A stretch of 60,638 bases of DNA, from contig JAICLL010000017.1 in the NCBI GenBank assembly GCA_025927475.1, positions 1 to 60,638 of the forward strand, in the 5' to 3' direction. Below, in pieces: positions 42,878-50,824 of this stretch; the stretch's first letter is position 1, and every line of letters starts with the position of its first letter. A model generated the notes under the pieces. That model was given only the letters and a program-made list of their open reading frames with translations, made no database searches and had not been told where the DNA came from. The stretch is from Pirellulales bacterium (GTDB taxonomy: Bacteria; Planctomycetota; Planctomycetia; Pirellulales; JAICIG01). Made by a program: the position numbers and the translations under genes.

Positions 42878-44386
42878 ATGCAACTACTGCCGACGGATGA
42901 ATTCGATCAACTGCTGATCGCGCACGCCCATCCGCCCGAGTGGACCAATCCGTCGCCCGAGGGTCGCTATAACCTGGTGGCCGTGGGCGGCGGCACGGCG
43001 GGCATCGTCGCGGCACTGGGCGCTGCGGCGCTGGGCGGGCGCGCCGCGCTGGTCGAGCGCGATTTGCTCGGCGGCGACTGCCTGAATGCCGGCTGCGTGC
43101 CCAGCAAGGCGCTGCTCAGCGCCGCCCGTGCCGCGCATTTGCTCACGCAGGGCGAGCAACTCGGGTTTCATTTGGCCGGGCCTCCGCGCGTCGACTTCGC
43201 CGAAATCATGCGGCGAATGCGCCGAATACGCTCGCAAATCAGTCGGCATGACTCTGCCCAGCGGTTTGCCGTGCTGGGCGTCGATGTCTATTTCGGCGAA
43301 GCAACGTTCACCGGCCCCGACACACTGGAAGTCGCGGGCCGGCAGCTCCGCTTTCGCCGCGCGGTGATTGCCACTGGCACGCGGCCCGCCGTGCCCGCCA
43401 TCGCCGGGCTGGATGCCTCCGATTTCCTCACCAACGAGACGATCTTTGCGCTCACCGAATTGCCGCGACGATTGATCGTCGTCGGTGGCGGGCCGGTCGG
43501 CTGCGAGTTGGCACAGGCGTTTCGCCGCTTCGGCAGCGAGGTGCATTTAATTCAGAGAGGCGAATCGCTGTTGGCCAAAGAATCGCCCGACGCCGCGCGG
43601 CGGGTGCAGTCGCAACTGGAGCGCGAGGGCGTTCATTTCTGTTTGGGCTGGAGCACGCAAGCCGTCGAGCGCGTGGGCGATTCGATCAGCATGGTCATCG
43701 AGCGGCAGGGCGAAAAACGGAAGCTGATCGCCGACGCCATCCTCATCGCCACCGGTCGAACGCCCAACCTGGAGGGGCTCGGCCTGGAAGCCGCCGGTGT
43801 GCGGGCCACGCCCGACGGCGTCGAGGTGAACGAGCGGCTGCAGACCGCCAATCCGCGGATTTTCGCCGCGGGTGATGTTTGTTCGTCGTTCAAGTTCACT
43901 CATGCCGCCGATGCGATGGCCCGGCTCTGTCTGCGAAACGCACTCTTCTTTGGCCGAAAGAAGCTTAGCTCGCTGGTCATTCCGCGGTGTACTTACACCG
44001 ACCCGGCGGTGGCGCAGGTCGGTTGGACCGCTGCCGAAGCTCGCCAGCGCGGCATCGAGGTCGATTGTTTTCGCGTCGAGATGGCCGAGGTCGACCGGGC
44101 AGTGGTCGATGGCGAGGACGCGGGATTTGCCGAGGTGCTGGTTCGCCGCCGCACCGGACGAGTGGTGGGAGCCACCGTCGTCGCGCGCGAGGCCGGCGAG
44201 TTGATCGCCGAAATCGTGCTGCTCATGACGCAACGGCGCACACTGGCGCATCTGGCCCAGACAATTCATTGCTATCCCACGCAGTCGGAGGTGTGGAAGC
44301 GCATCGCCGACAGCTATACTCGAACCAGGCTCACGCCGACGGTGGCGAAGGCCTTGGATCGCTGGCTGGCCTGGTGGAGACGATGA
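42878..44386 (+). CDS. FAD-dependent pyridine nucleotide-disulfide oxidoreductase (mercuric reductase-like)
   Basis: A 502-aa flavoenzyme. FAD-binding is shown by AVGGGTAGIVAALGAAALGG, the redox-active disulfide by GGDCLNAGCVPSKAL, NAD(P)H binding by LIVVGGGPVGCELAQAF, FAD closure by RIFAAGDVC, and the C-terminal interface by HCYPTQSEVWKR. Mercuric-reductase relatives lacking MerA's C-terminal Cys pair, as here, probably act on other disulfides. The upstream in-frame GTG would extend translation through the terminator-like structure, so ATG 42878 is used. The GTPase gene starts at the next base after its stop. Confidence 0.9.
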   Translation: MQLLPTDEFDQLLIAHAHPPEWTNPSPEGRYNLVAVGGGTAGIVAALGAAALGGRAALVERDLLGGDCLNAGCVPSKALLSAARAAHLLTQGEQLGFHLAGPPRVDFAEIMRRMRRIRSQISRHDSAQRFAVLGVDVYFGEATFTGPDTLEVAGRQLRFRRAVIATGTRPAVPAIAGLDASDFLTNETIFALTELPRRLIVVGGGPVGCELAQAFRRFGSEVHLIQRGESLLAKESPDAARRVQSQLEREGVHFCLGWSTQAVERVGDSISMVIERQGEKRKLIADAILIATGRTPNLEGLGLEAAGVRATPDGVEVNERLQTANPRIFAAGDVCSSFKFTHAADAMARLCLRNALFFGRKKLSSLVIPRCTYTDPAVAQVGWTAAEARQRGIEVDCFRVEMAEVDRAVVDGEDAGFAEVLVRRRTGRVVGATVVAREAGELIAEIVLLMTQRRTLAHLAQTIHCYPTQSEVWKRIADSYTRTRLTPTVAKALDRWLAWWRR

Positions 44387-46207
44387 ATGGCTTCGGGCGA
44401 ATGGTCGCATCTGGAGTTGCTGGCGGAAGTCGACACGCTCTTGGCCGAACTAAGCGATTGGGCCGGGCGGGCCGGCGACTGGCCGCCGGCGCGCCAGGCA
44501 CGCGCGTTGGTCAAACGACTCATCGAGCGGTCGGACACCATGCGCGTGCGGCTCGAAGCGCCGCTGGTGGTCGCCACGCTCGGCGGCACCGGCACCGGCA
44601 AAAGCTCGCTGGTCAATGCACTGGTCGGCGCCGAAGTGGCCGAAGCCGGTCGCCAGCGCCCCACCACCCGAAGGCCGACGCTGGTTTGCCGGCCCGATCT
44701 GACGCCCGAACGGCTGGGCATTCGCCCCGACAGCGTTCACCTGGTGCAGCGCGAAGGGCCGTTGCTGCGCGACATGGTGCTGCTCGATTGTCCCGATCCT
44801 GACACCACCGAGGAATCCGACGCACCGGGCACGAATCTGCACCGCTTACGCGAGCTGCTGCCCCACTGCGACGTGTTGCTGGTCGCCACGACGCAACAGA
44901 AATACCGCAGCGCGCGCGTCAGCGGCGAATTGGCCGCCGCTGCGCCGGGCGCCCGGCTGGTCTTCGTCCAAACCCACGCCGATCTGGAAGACGACATCCG
45001 CGACGACTGGCGGCGGATTTTGTCGGAAGAATACGCTACCGGTGAGATGTTCTTCGTCGATTCGCTCGCCGCCTTGGCCGACGCGCGAGCCGGCCTGGAG
45101 CCGCGCGGCGAAATGGCTCGGCTCATTCATTTCCTCGCACGCGAGCTGTCGGGCACGGCGGCCAAGCGAATTCGCCGCGCCAACTTTCTCGATCTGATCT
45201 TGCGGACGCTCGCCGCCTGCCGAGCGCCGCTGGCCGTGGCCATGCCGGCCGTCGAGCAGCTCGAACTCGGCCTGGCCGAGCAACGTTCGCGGCTGGCCGC
45301 GCGCCTGGCGGCCGAAATGCGCGGCCAATTGCTGGCGAGCCGCCGCCCTTGGGAGCAGCGCGTGCTGGGCGAAATCACCGCCTGTTGGGGCTTCAGCCCT
45401 TTTTCGTGCGTATTGCGCGTCTACCAGGGCCTGGGCGGGTTGCTCACCAGCGCGGCGCTGCTGCGCGCCCGCACGCCGGCGCAGCTTGCTTTGTGGGGCG
45501 CCATCGAAGGCGGCCGGCGACTTCGCAATCGCCGACAAGAGGCTACCCTCGACGAGGCCTCATCGCGCGCCATCGCGGCCTCTTGGGACGAGGGTGAGCT
45601 GCGCACCGCCGCCATTATCGTCGATGGCTATGCTGCCGAAGCCTCGCTGCCACGCCGCGAGAACCAAATGGCCAGCGTCGAACGCGAAGCCGCCGAGTCG
45701 GGCAAGCTCTGGGTCGCCACCGCCGCCGCCGAGTTGCAGCAGCTTGTGGCCCGGCTCGCCCGACGACACACCGGCTGGTGGGTCCGCTGGCCTTATGAAG
45801 TGGGTGTGATCGCCATGCTAGCCGTGCTGCTTTACCGTTTCGGGCGGAACTTCTTTTACGACTCGTGGCTGGCGGTTGAACTGGGCCGAGTTGCCCAAGC
45901 GCAGCCGGTGTTGGGAACTGATTTCTTTCTGGGCGCCGGCTTTACGCTGCTGCTGTGGTGCGGTTTCCTCTTGTGGCTCTTCACCGCGCGGCTGCGGCGG
46001 GGCGTGCGGGCCGAAGTCGAGCAGCTTGCCTCGCATTGGACCAACCCCAAGGTGATGCAGCCGGTCTTTGCGCGGCTCGAGGAACAATGCCGCTCGATCC
46101 ACGAGTTCCAGCGCGAGCTGGACCGGCTCGAGCAGCGCGTTCACGAGTTGCAACAAAAGCTCGCCTTGCGCGATGCGCGGCTTGGCCACAGCCGGTCGAG
46201 TGCGTAA
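44387..46207 (+). CDS. Membrane-anchored GTPase (dynamin/YfjP-like)
   Basis: A 606-aa protein. The P-loop GGTGTGKS lies at residues 66-73, a switch II-like LLDCPDPDT at about 128, and a guanine-base motif that reads THAD (VFVQTHADLE) instead of NKxD. After the GTPase domain comes a helical region, then two membrane helices (VGVIAMLAVLLYRFG and GAGFTLLLWCGFLLWLF) and a terminal coiled coil (ELDRLEQRVHELQQK). This layout fits bacterial membrane-remodelling or YfjP/DUF697-type GTPases. It begins immediately after the oxidoreductase stop, so it is in the same operon. Confidence 0.82.
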   Translation: MASGEWSHLELLAEVDTLLAELSDWAGRAGDWPPARQARALVKRLIERSDTMRVRLEAPLVVATLGGTGTGKSSLVNALVGAEVAEAGRQRPTTRRPTLVCRPDLTPERLGIRPDSVHLVQREGPLLRDMVLLDCPDPDTTEESDAPGTNLHRLRELLPHCDVLLVATTQQKYRSARVSGELAAAAPGARLVFVQTHADLEDDIRDDWRRILSEEYATGEMFFVDSLAALADARAGLEPRGEMARLIHFLARELSGTAAKRIRRANFLDLILRTLAACRAPLAVAMPAVEQLELGLAEQRSRLAARLAAEMRGQLLASRRPWEQRVLGEITACWGFSPFSCVLRVYQGLGGLLTSAALLRARTPAQLALWGAIEGGRRLRNRRQEATLDEASSRAIAASWDEGELRTAAIIVDGYAAEASLPRRENQMASVEREAAESGKLWVATAAAELQQLVARLARRHTGWWVRWPYEVGVIAMLAVLLYRFGRNFFYDSWLAVELGRVAQAQPVLGTDFFLGAGFTLLLWCGFLLWLFTARLRRGVRAEVEQLASHWTNPKVMQPVFARLEEQCRSIHEFQRELDRLEQRVHELQQKLALRDARLGHSRSSA

Positions 46208-46220
46208 AGCCGCCGTTTAA

Positions 46221-46354
46221 TTGTCGCCTTTCGCTCCGATTGTCGCCTTTCGCTCCGCGAAAGTAGCGTGCATCGTCGTGCGCTCCCGCGGCAGACCGTT
46301 TCTTTCGCGGAGCGAAAGACGGCAATGCTTTCGCGAAGCGAACGACGAGAAAGG
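46221..46354. repeat. REP3 cluster
   Basis: Two direct copies of TTGTCGCCTTTCGCTCCG (46221-46238, 46240-46257), a full palindrome CTTTCGCTCCGCGAAAG, then the inverse TTTCTTTCGCGGAGCGAAAG and TGCTTTCGCGAAGCGAACG. Together these can form a long branched hairpin after the GTPase gene. Confidence 0.75.
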
Positions 46355-46428
46355 CCCAAGTTTCTCCCTCGCGCGAGCCGATAACCTGCCCTGCTTTTCC
46401 TCTCCTTACTCTACGCGGAGGGCCTCGC

Positions 46429-47379
46429 ATGGCAGCCACCCACGGCGCAACTCTAGAGACGGCAACCGCTTCGCATTTGGTCGATATGGAAGCCTTTTTC
46501 TGCGGACCTCGATCGGACGACGACGCCGGGCTGGCCGCATGCCGCTGGCTCGAAGAAGGCAAGATTCTCTATTTCGCCCAGTCGCCGTTTCCGCTGCCGC
46601 CCGGCGACGTCGAAGTTCTGCTGCGGCAGCGGCAATCCGACCATCGCTGGCATAAGAACATCGCCTATCGTCCGCTGCAAGACCGGCTGACCGGCTTCGA
46701 CGCCAAACACAGCGACGCGGCCCGGATGCACGAGATCATGCGGTCGTTCAGCCGCCGCTTGCTCGATTACACCGCCACGCTGTTGCCGGCTTATGCACGT
46801 GTCTGGAGGTTAGATTACGCCAGCTTCCGCCCGCTGGAAGAACAGGGCCGCCAATTGAGGCTACAAGCTCGCAATGATCTAGTACACGTCGATTCTTTTC
46901 CTAAGCGGCCGACGCACGGCGACCGAATTTTGCGGATCTTTACGAACATCAATCCGCATGCCGAGCGGCACTGGATCACCAGCGATCCGCTCGATGTATT
47001 GGCACAGCAAATGGGCCGCGAATTCGCGCAGCATTTGGCGCCGCCGGCCGGGCCCGCGTTGTGGCGGCGTTGGGCCGCCCGGGCCGGGCTGCCGCTGCGC
47101 CCTTATTCGGCCTACGACGAAACGATGCGCGGCATCCATCGCCGCATGAAAGAGAGCGCCCTATTCCAGCAGTCTTGCCGTAAAAATCACAGCCACTTTC
47201 CGCCCGGTTCGGCGTGGTTGGTGTTCACCGACGCCGTGCCCCATGCCGTCGTTTCGGGGCAATATGCTCTGGAGCAGACGGTCATTGTGCCCCGCGCGGC
47301 GATGCTGCTGCCCGAGCGTTCGCCCGCCGCCGTGCTCGAGCGGCTGGCCACGCCACCGCAGCAACGGCGGGCGGCCTAG
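46429..47379 (+). CDS. Kdo hydroxylase family protein (KdoO-like dioxygenase)
   Basis: A 316-aa non-heme Fe(II)/2-oxoglutarate dioxygenase. It matches the Kdo 3-hydroxylase family, which hydroxylates Kdo in lipopolysaccharide: HxD is H153-V-D155 in DLVHVDSF, the distal His is H272 in VPHAVVSGQYALEQT, and family blocks RIFTNINPHAERHW and SHFPPGSAWLVFTD are clear. A strong GGAGG precedes the ATG. Its presence implies that this organism makes a Kdo-containing lipid A core. No other LPS gene is in the window. Confidence 0.88.
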   Translation: MAATHGATLETATASHLVDMEAFFCGPRSDDDAGLAACRWLEEGKILYFAQSPFPLPPGDVEVLLRQRQSDHRWHKNIAYRPLQDRLTGFDAKHSDAARMHEIMRSFSRRLLDYTATLLPAYARVWRLDYASFRPLEEQGRQLRLQARNDLVHVDSFPKRPTHGDRILRIFTNINPHAERHWITSDPLDVLAQQMGREFAQHLAPPAGPALWRRWAARAGLPLRPYSAYDETMRGIHRRMKESALFQQSCRKNHSHFPPGSAWLVFTDAVPHAVVSGQYALEQTVIVPRAAMLLPERSPAAVLERLATPPQQRRAA

Positions 47380-47397
47380 CTTGCAGAATCATCGGGG

Positions 47398-47426
47398 TTG
47401 TGCGGATTGCCGGGCACGCCTATACT
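47398..47426 (+). promoter_or_regulatory. Promoter for the secreted protein at 47464
   Basis: TTGTGC, exactly 17 bp, TATACT, 38 nt before the ATG and followed by a GGAGG ribosome site. Confidence 0.5.
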
Positions 47427-47463
47427 TCCCGCCCCGTTTTCTCGCAAGCATGGAGGCTGAGCG

Positions 47464-48753
47464 ATGCTGCACTCGGCACAACGCACGTCGTGGCCGGTTG
47501 GTTGGATTGGGAGCTGCGCGCCGGCGGTGCTGCTGTGGGTGGCCATGGCCGGCGCCGTGCCGGCGCAAGTCGCTTTGCCCCAGGCCACCAACGACGTCGA
47601 CGACGAGACCGCCCCGGTGGGCCGATCTGGGAAAGCGAACTCGTGGCAGCCGCCGTCGATTAGCAAACAGACCGTGGGTAGGCCGTCTCGCTCGTCGAGC
47701 GACGGCGCCGACGCGCCGACCAGCCGCCCCACCCGCTTGGCAAGCCGGCCGGCCAGCCCTGCCGACAACGCTCCCGCCGACTTGCCCACCGACGCCGGGC
47801 AGTTCATGCGCACCTACAATATTCGGCCGTATACGGTGCGCGTCACTTCGACCAACCATCCCGAAGAAGCCATCCGCGATTGGATCCTCCGCGAAACCGG
47901 CTACGAAGCCTGGTTCTCTGAGCCGTTTGGCTTTATGTCGGCCAACTCGCACACGCTGACCGTCTATCACACGCCCGAAATGCACAAACTGGTGGCCGAG
48001 ATTGTCGATCGGTTTGTCAACACCGAGGCCGAAACGAATGCCTTCGGGCTGCGCGTGATCACCGTGGGGCATCCCAACTGGCGGGCCCGCGCTCAGCCGA
48101 TGTTGCACGCCGTGCCCACGCAAACGCAGGGTATTCAGGCTTGGCTGGTCCACAAGGAAGATGCCGCCGTGCTGCTGGCCGATCTGCGCAAGCGAATGGA
48201 CTTTCGCGAGCACAGCTCGCCCCATTTGTTGGTGAACAACGGCCAATCGACCACGGTTTCCGCTCTGCGGGCCCGCACCTACGTGCGCGACATTCTTAAA
48301 CGGCCCGAACGATGGCCGGCCTTCGAGCCGGAGATGTCGCAGTTCGACGAGGGATTTACGCTGGAGTTGAATCCGCTTTTGTCGCTTGATGGCCGCACCG
48401 TCGACGCGGTGATTCGCTGCAACATCGACCAGCTCGAACGGCTGGTGCCGGTTATGCTCGATGTGGCCAATCCGGTCAATCCCCGCCAACGCACCAAGAT
48501 TGAGGTGCCGCAGATCACGCACTGCGGCCTGCACGAGAAATTCCGCTGGCCGACCGATCAGGTGCTGATTGTGGGGCTGGGGGTGGTGCCCACCCCGGTG
48601 CCCGGCAAGGCCACCGGGCTGCTGGAGATGATCCCCGGCCTGTCTTCGCCGCCGCGGGCCGATCTGCTCGTCTTTATTGAGAGCCGCGGCAAGGTAGGCA
48701 CCTCGCCGGAATCCGGGCTGAAAGAGAGCAAGCGATACCGGAACCGGTACTAG
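47464..48753 (+). CDS. Secreted protein, secretin-like/unknown
   Basis: A 429-aa exported protein: signal peptide around CAPAVLLWVAMAGAVPAQ, a low-complexity Ser/Pro/Arg linker (~residues 60-105), then a globular region with TYNIRPYTVRVTST, LTVYHTPEMHKLVAEIVDRF, LLVNNGQSTTVS and FTLELNPLLSLDGRTVDAVI. The second half recalls the short secretin/TonB N-terminal-type domains found in many planctomycete secretion-like proteins, but a full secretin barrel is not present. Function not assigned. It has a good promoter and ribosome site. Confidence 0.7.
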   Translation: MLHSAQRTSWPVGWIGSCAPAVLLWVAMAGAVPAQVALPQATNDVDDETAPVGRSGKANSWQPPSISKQTVGRPSRSSSDGADAPTSRPTRLASRPASPADNAPADLPTDAGQFMRTYNIRPYTVRVTSTNHPEEAIRDWILRETGYEAWFSEPFGFMSANSHTLTVYHTPEMHKLVAEIVDRFVNTEAETNAFGLRVITVGHPNWRARAQPMLHAVPTQTQGIQAWLVHKEDAAVLLADLRKRMDFREHSSPHLLVNNGQSTTVSALRARTYVRDILKRPERWPAFEPEMSQFDEGFTLELNPLLSLDGRTVDAVIRCNIDQLERLVPVMLDVANPVNPRQRTKIEVPQITHCGLHEKFRWPTDQVLIVGLGVVPTPVPGKATGLLEMIPGLSSPPRADLLVFIESRGKVGTSPESGLKESKRYRNRY

Positions 48754-48843
48754 GGAATAGGGAACAGGGGATAGGAAATAGGGGACAGGAAAGAAGCTAT
48801 CCCTTGATTCCCTGCTCCCTATCCCCTGTTCCCTGTTCCCTCG
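48754..48843. repeat. G-rich/C-rich inverted arms between stop and next start
   Basis: GGGAACAGGGGATAGG (48760-48775) is perfectly complementary to CCTATCCCCTGTTCCC (48818-48833), with further similar units around each arm. The G-rich arm touches the stop of the secreted-protein gene. Confidence 0.8.
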
Positions 48844-48857
48844 CTCCTGCGTATACT
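48829..48857 (+). promoter_or_regulatory. Possible promoter of the ketosynthase-like gene
   Basis: TTCCCT (weak -35 inside the repeat arm), 17 bp, TATACT, 31 nt before the ATG at 48889. Confidence 0.3.
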
Positions 48858-48888
48858 CAACGATCATCCTGGACCCAAGTCTCTCGTC

Positions 48889-50217
48889 ATGCCTGCCATT
48901 GAGCGCCGCGCCCGCCGGGTTGTCATCACCGGCCTGGGCTTGATCAGCCCGTTGGGAAATAGTCACGCATCGCTTTGGGAATCGCTCTCCACGCGCCGCA
49001 GCGGCGTGGGACCGATCGAATCGCTTCCGGCAGGCGCTTTGCCGATTGCGTTTGCCGGCGAGGCCCGTCAATTTAGCGGCGGCATCGAAGATTTTGGCCC
49101 GCTCGACGGCGAACATAAAAAGTCGGTCCGCAAGGGACTGAAGGTGATGTGCCGCGAATGCCAGATGGGCGTGGCCGCGGCCCAGCTCGCGTTGGCCGAC
49201 GCGGGACTTGGCCCCAGCAAATCCGACCCCGACCGCACAGGCGTCGTCTACGGGTCGGATTACATGCTCACCGTGCCCGAGGAGTTCACCGCGGGCATTC
49301 TGGAGTGCATGCGCGAGACCTGCCGCTTCGAGTTTTCGCAGTGGGCGCCGGTGGGCATGGGCAAGATGAACCCACTGTGGCTCTTAAAATATTTGCCCAA
49401 CATGCCGGCCAGCCACATTGCCATCTACAACGACCTGCGCGGCCCGAACAACTCGATCACGCAGCGCGAGGCGGCGGCCAACCTGGCAATGGGCGAAGCG
49501 TTTCAAGTCATCTTGCGCGACCATGCCGACGTGATGGTGGCCGGCTCGACCGGCACGCGCATCCATCCGATGAAAGCGGTGCATGCCGCATTGTCCGAAG
49601 AGCTGGCGACCAACGGCCACGACCCGACCAAGGCGGCTCGGCCTTTTGATTTGAACCGCGAAGGCATGGTGCTGGGCGAAGGCGCCGGCGCGGTGGTGCT
49701 GGAAGAAATCGAATCGGCGCGGCGGCGCGGGGCCACCATCTATGGCGAAGTGATCGGCGCGGGCTCCAGTGCCGCGGCCGACCGTAACCTGACGGCGCGC
49801 CGCGATGTGGCTTTAATCAACGCTACCCGTGCGGCCTTGCGGCAGGCCGGGCTCGAACCCTCGCAAGTCGGCCATGTCCAGGCGCACGGCCTGGGCACAC
49901 GCAAGGGCGATGTGGAAGAAGCCCGTGCTCTGCGCGAAATCTTTGGGCAGCACTTCGAGCGCGTGCCGGTGACGGCCGCCAAAAGCTATTTTGGCAATTT
50001 GGGGGCGGGCAGCGGGACGGTCGAGCTGATTGCCGGTGCGCTAGCGCTGACCCACAACCATCTGTTCCCCATCCTGAACTACGAGACGCCCGATCCCGAA
50101 TGCCGCGTGGCTGCCGTCACCGGCGCAGGCGCTGAGCCCGGCGAGAACTTTATTAACCTGAGCGTGACCCCCACCGGCCAGGCAAGCTGCCTGGTGGTTA
50201 AGCGGTTCCGGGCGTAA
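48889..50217 (+). CDS. Ketosynthase-fold protein (FabF-like) lacking catalytic Cys
   Basis: A 442-aa thiolase-fold protein clearly related to beta-ketoacyl-ACP synthase II (RRVVITGLGLISPLGN, HADVMVAGS, GMVLGEGAGAVVLEE, VQAHGLGTRKGD). Aligned to FabF without gaps from LRGP to DVMVAG, the catalytic Cys is replaced by Glu194 (SITQREAAANL). The second active-site His becomes Asn370 (AAKSYFGNLGAGSG). The first His (333) and Lys365 remain. It therefore cannot condense in the normal way. It may act as a chain-length-factor or decarboxylase-like (KS-Q-type) partner, or have a new chemistry. No acyl carrier or partner ketosynthase is adjacent. Confidence 0.88.
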   Translation: MPAIERRARRVVITGLGLISPLGNSHASLWESLSTRRSGVGPIESLPAGALPIAFAGEARQFSGGIEDFGPLDGEHKKSVRKGLKVMCRECQMGVAAAQLALADAGLGPSKSDPDRTGVVYGSDYMLTVPEEFTAGILECMRETCRFEFSQWAPVGMGKMNPLWLLKYLPNMPASHIAIYNDLRGPNNSITQREAAANLAMGEAFQVILRDHADVMVAGSTGTRIHPMKAVHAALSEELATNGHDPTKAARPFDLNREGMVLGEGAGAVVLEEIESARRRGATIYGEVIGAGSSAAADRNLTARRDVALINATRAALRQAGLEPSQVGHVQAHGLGTRKGDVEEARALREIFGQHFERVPVTAAKSYFGNLGAGSGTVELIAGALALTHNHLFPILNYETPDPECRVAAVTGAGAEPGENFINLSVTPTGQASCLVVKRFRA

Positions 50218-50447
50218 GTCCAGATCGTGACGTGTGGTCCCGACATGAATCTCTCATAGTCGAGCATTAACGATCCATCGGTGTCACGGAATGGAATGAC
50301 CAAGCATTCGGCCAAAGTCAAATCGCTAATCAAAAAGCGATGACCGGCGGCCTCCAGACTCGCAATGTGATTTTTAGCGCGATGTTGGAGCGCAATTTGA
50401 CCTTCAATCGCATAGATCACGATATTGGTGTCGAGGAAATACAACAT
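50218..50447 (-). pseudogene. PIN-domain toxin (VapC-like), 3' end lost
   Basis: The frame begins MLYFLDTNIVIYAIEG with the first conserved Asp of the PIN domain, followed by GHRFLISDLTLAECLVIP (the conserved Glu). After about residue 77 (PHVTIWTY) it runs into the antisense of the convergent ketosynthase-like gene and ends at 50079 with non-family residues. The catalytic Asp-rich C-terminal half (the DA..A..G....TxD region) is missing. The antitoxin-like gene precedes it with a 3-nt gap. Probably inactive. Confidence 0.65.
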
Positions 50448-50450
50448 CGC

Positions 50451-50744
50451 TCACCGATTGGCCGATTCGTCCTTTAAACGAGCGTCTTCCATCCGTTGTT
50501 CGTATTCCTCTTCCCCTTCGCGTAGCGCGGCATCAATCTCCTCCAATGACCGTCCTACGAAGCCTCTTTCCTGTTGCCCGCGATGTATGTCGTCAAGGAT
50601 CTCCGTGAGCCCGTGAGGCTGCGTGCCGGACCGGTCGGGTTGCAGCGTAATCCGCACTCGACCGGGTAATAAATCCGGCTTTTGATCCAAATCGAGTGTT
50701 CCATCGGCATGAAGCGTTCCCGTGACAATTGCTTCTTGGTTCAT
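50451..50744 (-). CDS. Antitoxin-like protein partner of PIN toxin
   Basis: A 97-aa protein: an N-terminal small beta domain (TGTLHADGTLDLDQKPDLLPG, then RVRITLQP) and an acidic helical C-terminus (EEIDAALREGEEEYEQRM) of the sort that wraps a toxin. A perfect AGGAGG lies 7 nt before the ATG at 50744. Placed directly upstream of the truncated PIN gene, it is probably the cognate antitoxin. Confidence 0.65.
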   Translation of the reverse strand: MNQEAIVTGTLHADGTLDLDQKPDLLPGRVRITLQPDRSGTQPHGLTEILDDIHRGQQERGFVGRSLEEIDAALREGEEEYEQRMEDARLKDESANR

Positions 50745-50824
50745 GATTGCCTCCTGGCAACCCCAGATCCCGCAAAGACAGAGCAACTAAGCATCTTCCA
50801 GCCTACCCTAATTCAGGCCTGTCT

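Noticed and set aside
42526..42879. Arg-rich open frames in the CG-palindromic tract as a histone-like gene
   Set aside because: No Lys-rich repeats typical of H1-like proteins, no ribosome site, and frames cross the hairpins; treated as noncoding.
47676..47710. Hairpin CGTCTCGCTCG/TCGAGCGACG in the secreted-protein gene as another in-frame REP
   Set aside because: It is short, has a bulge, and does not match the four families seen here; it sits in a Ser/Arg-rich linker where such sequence arises easily.
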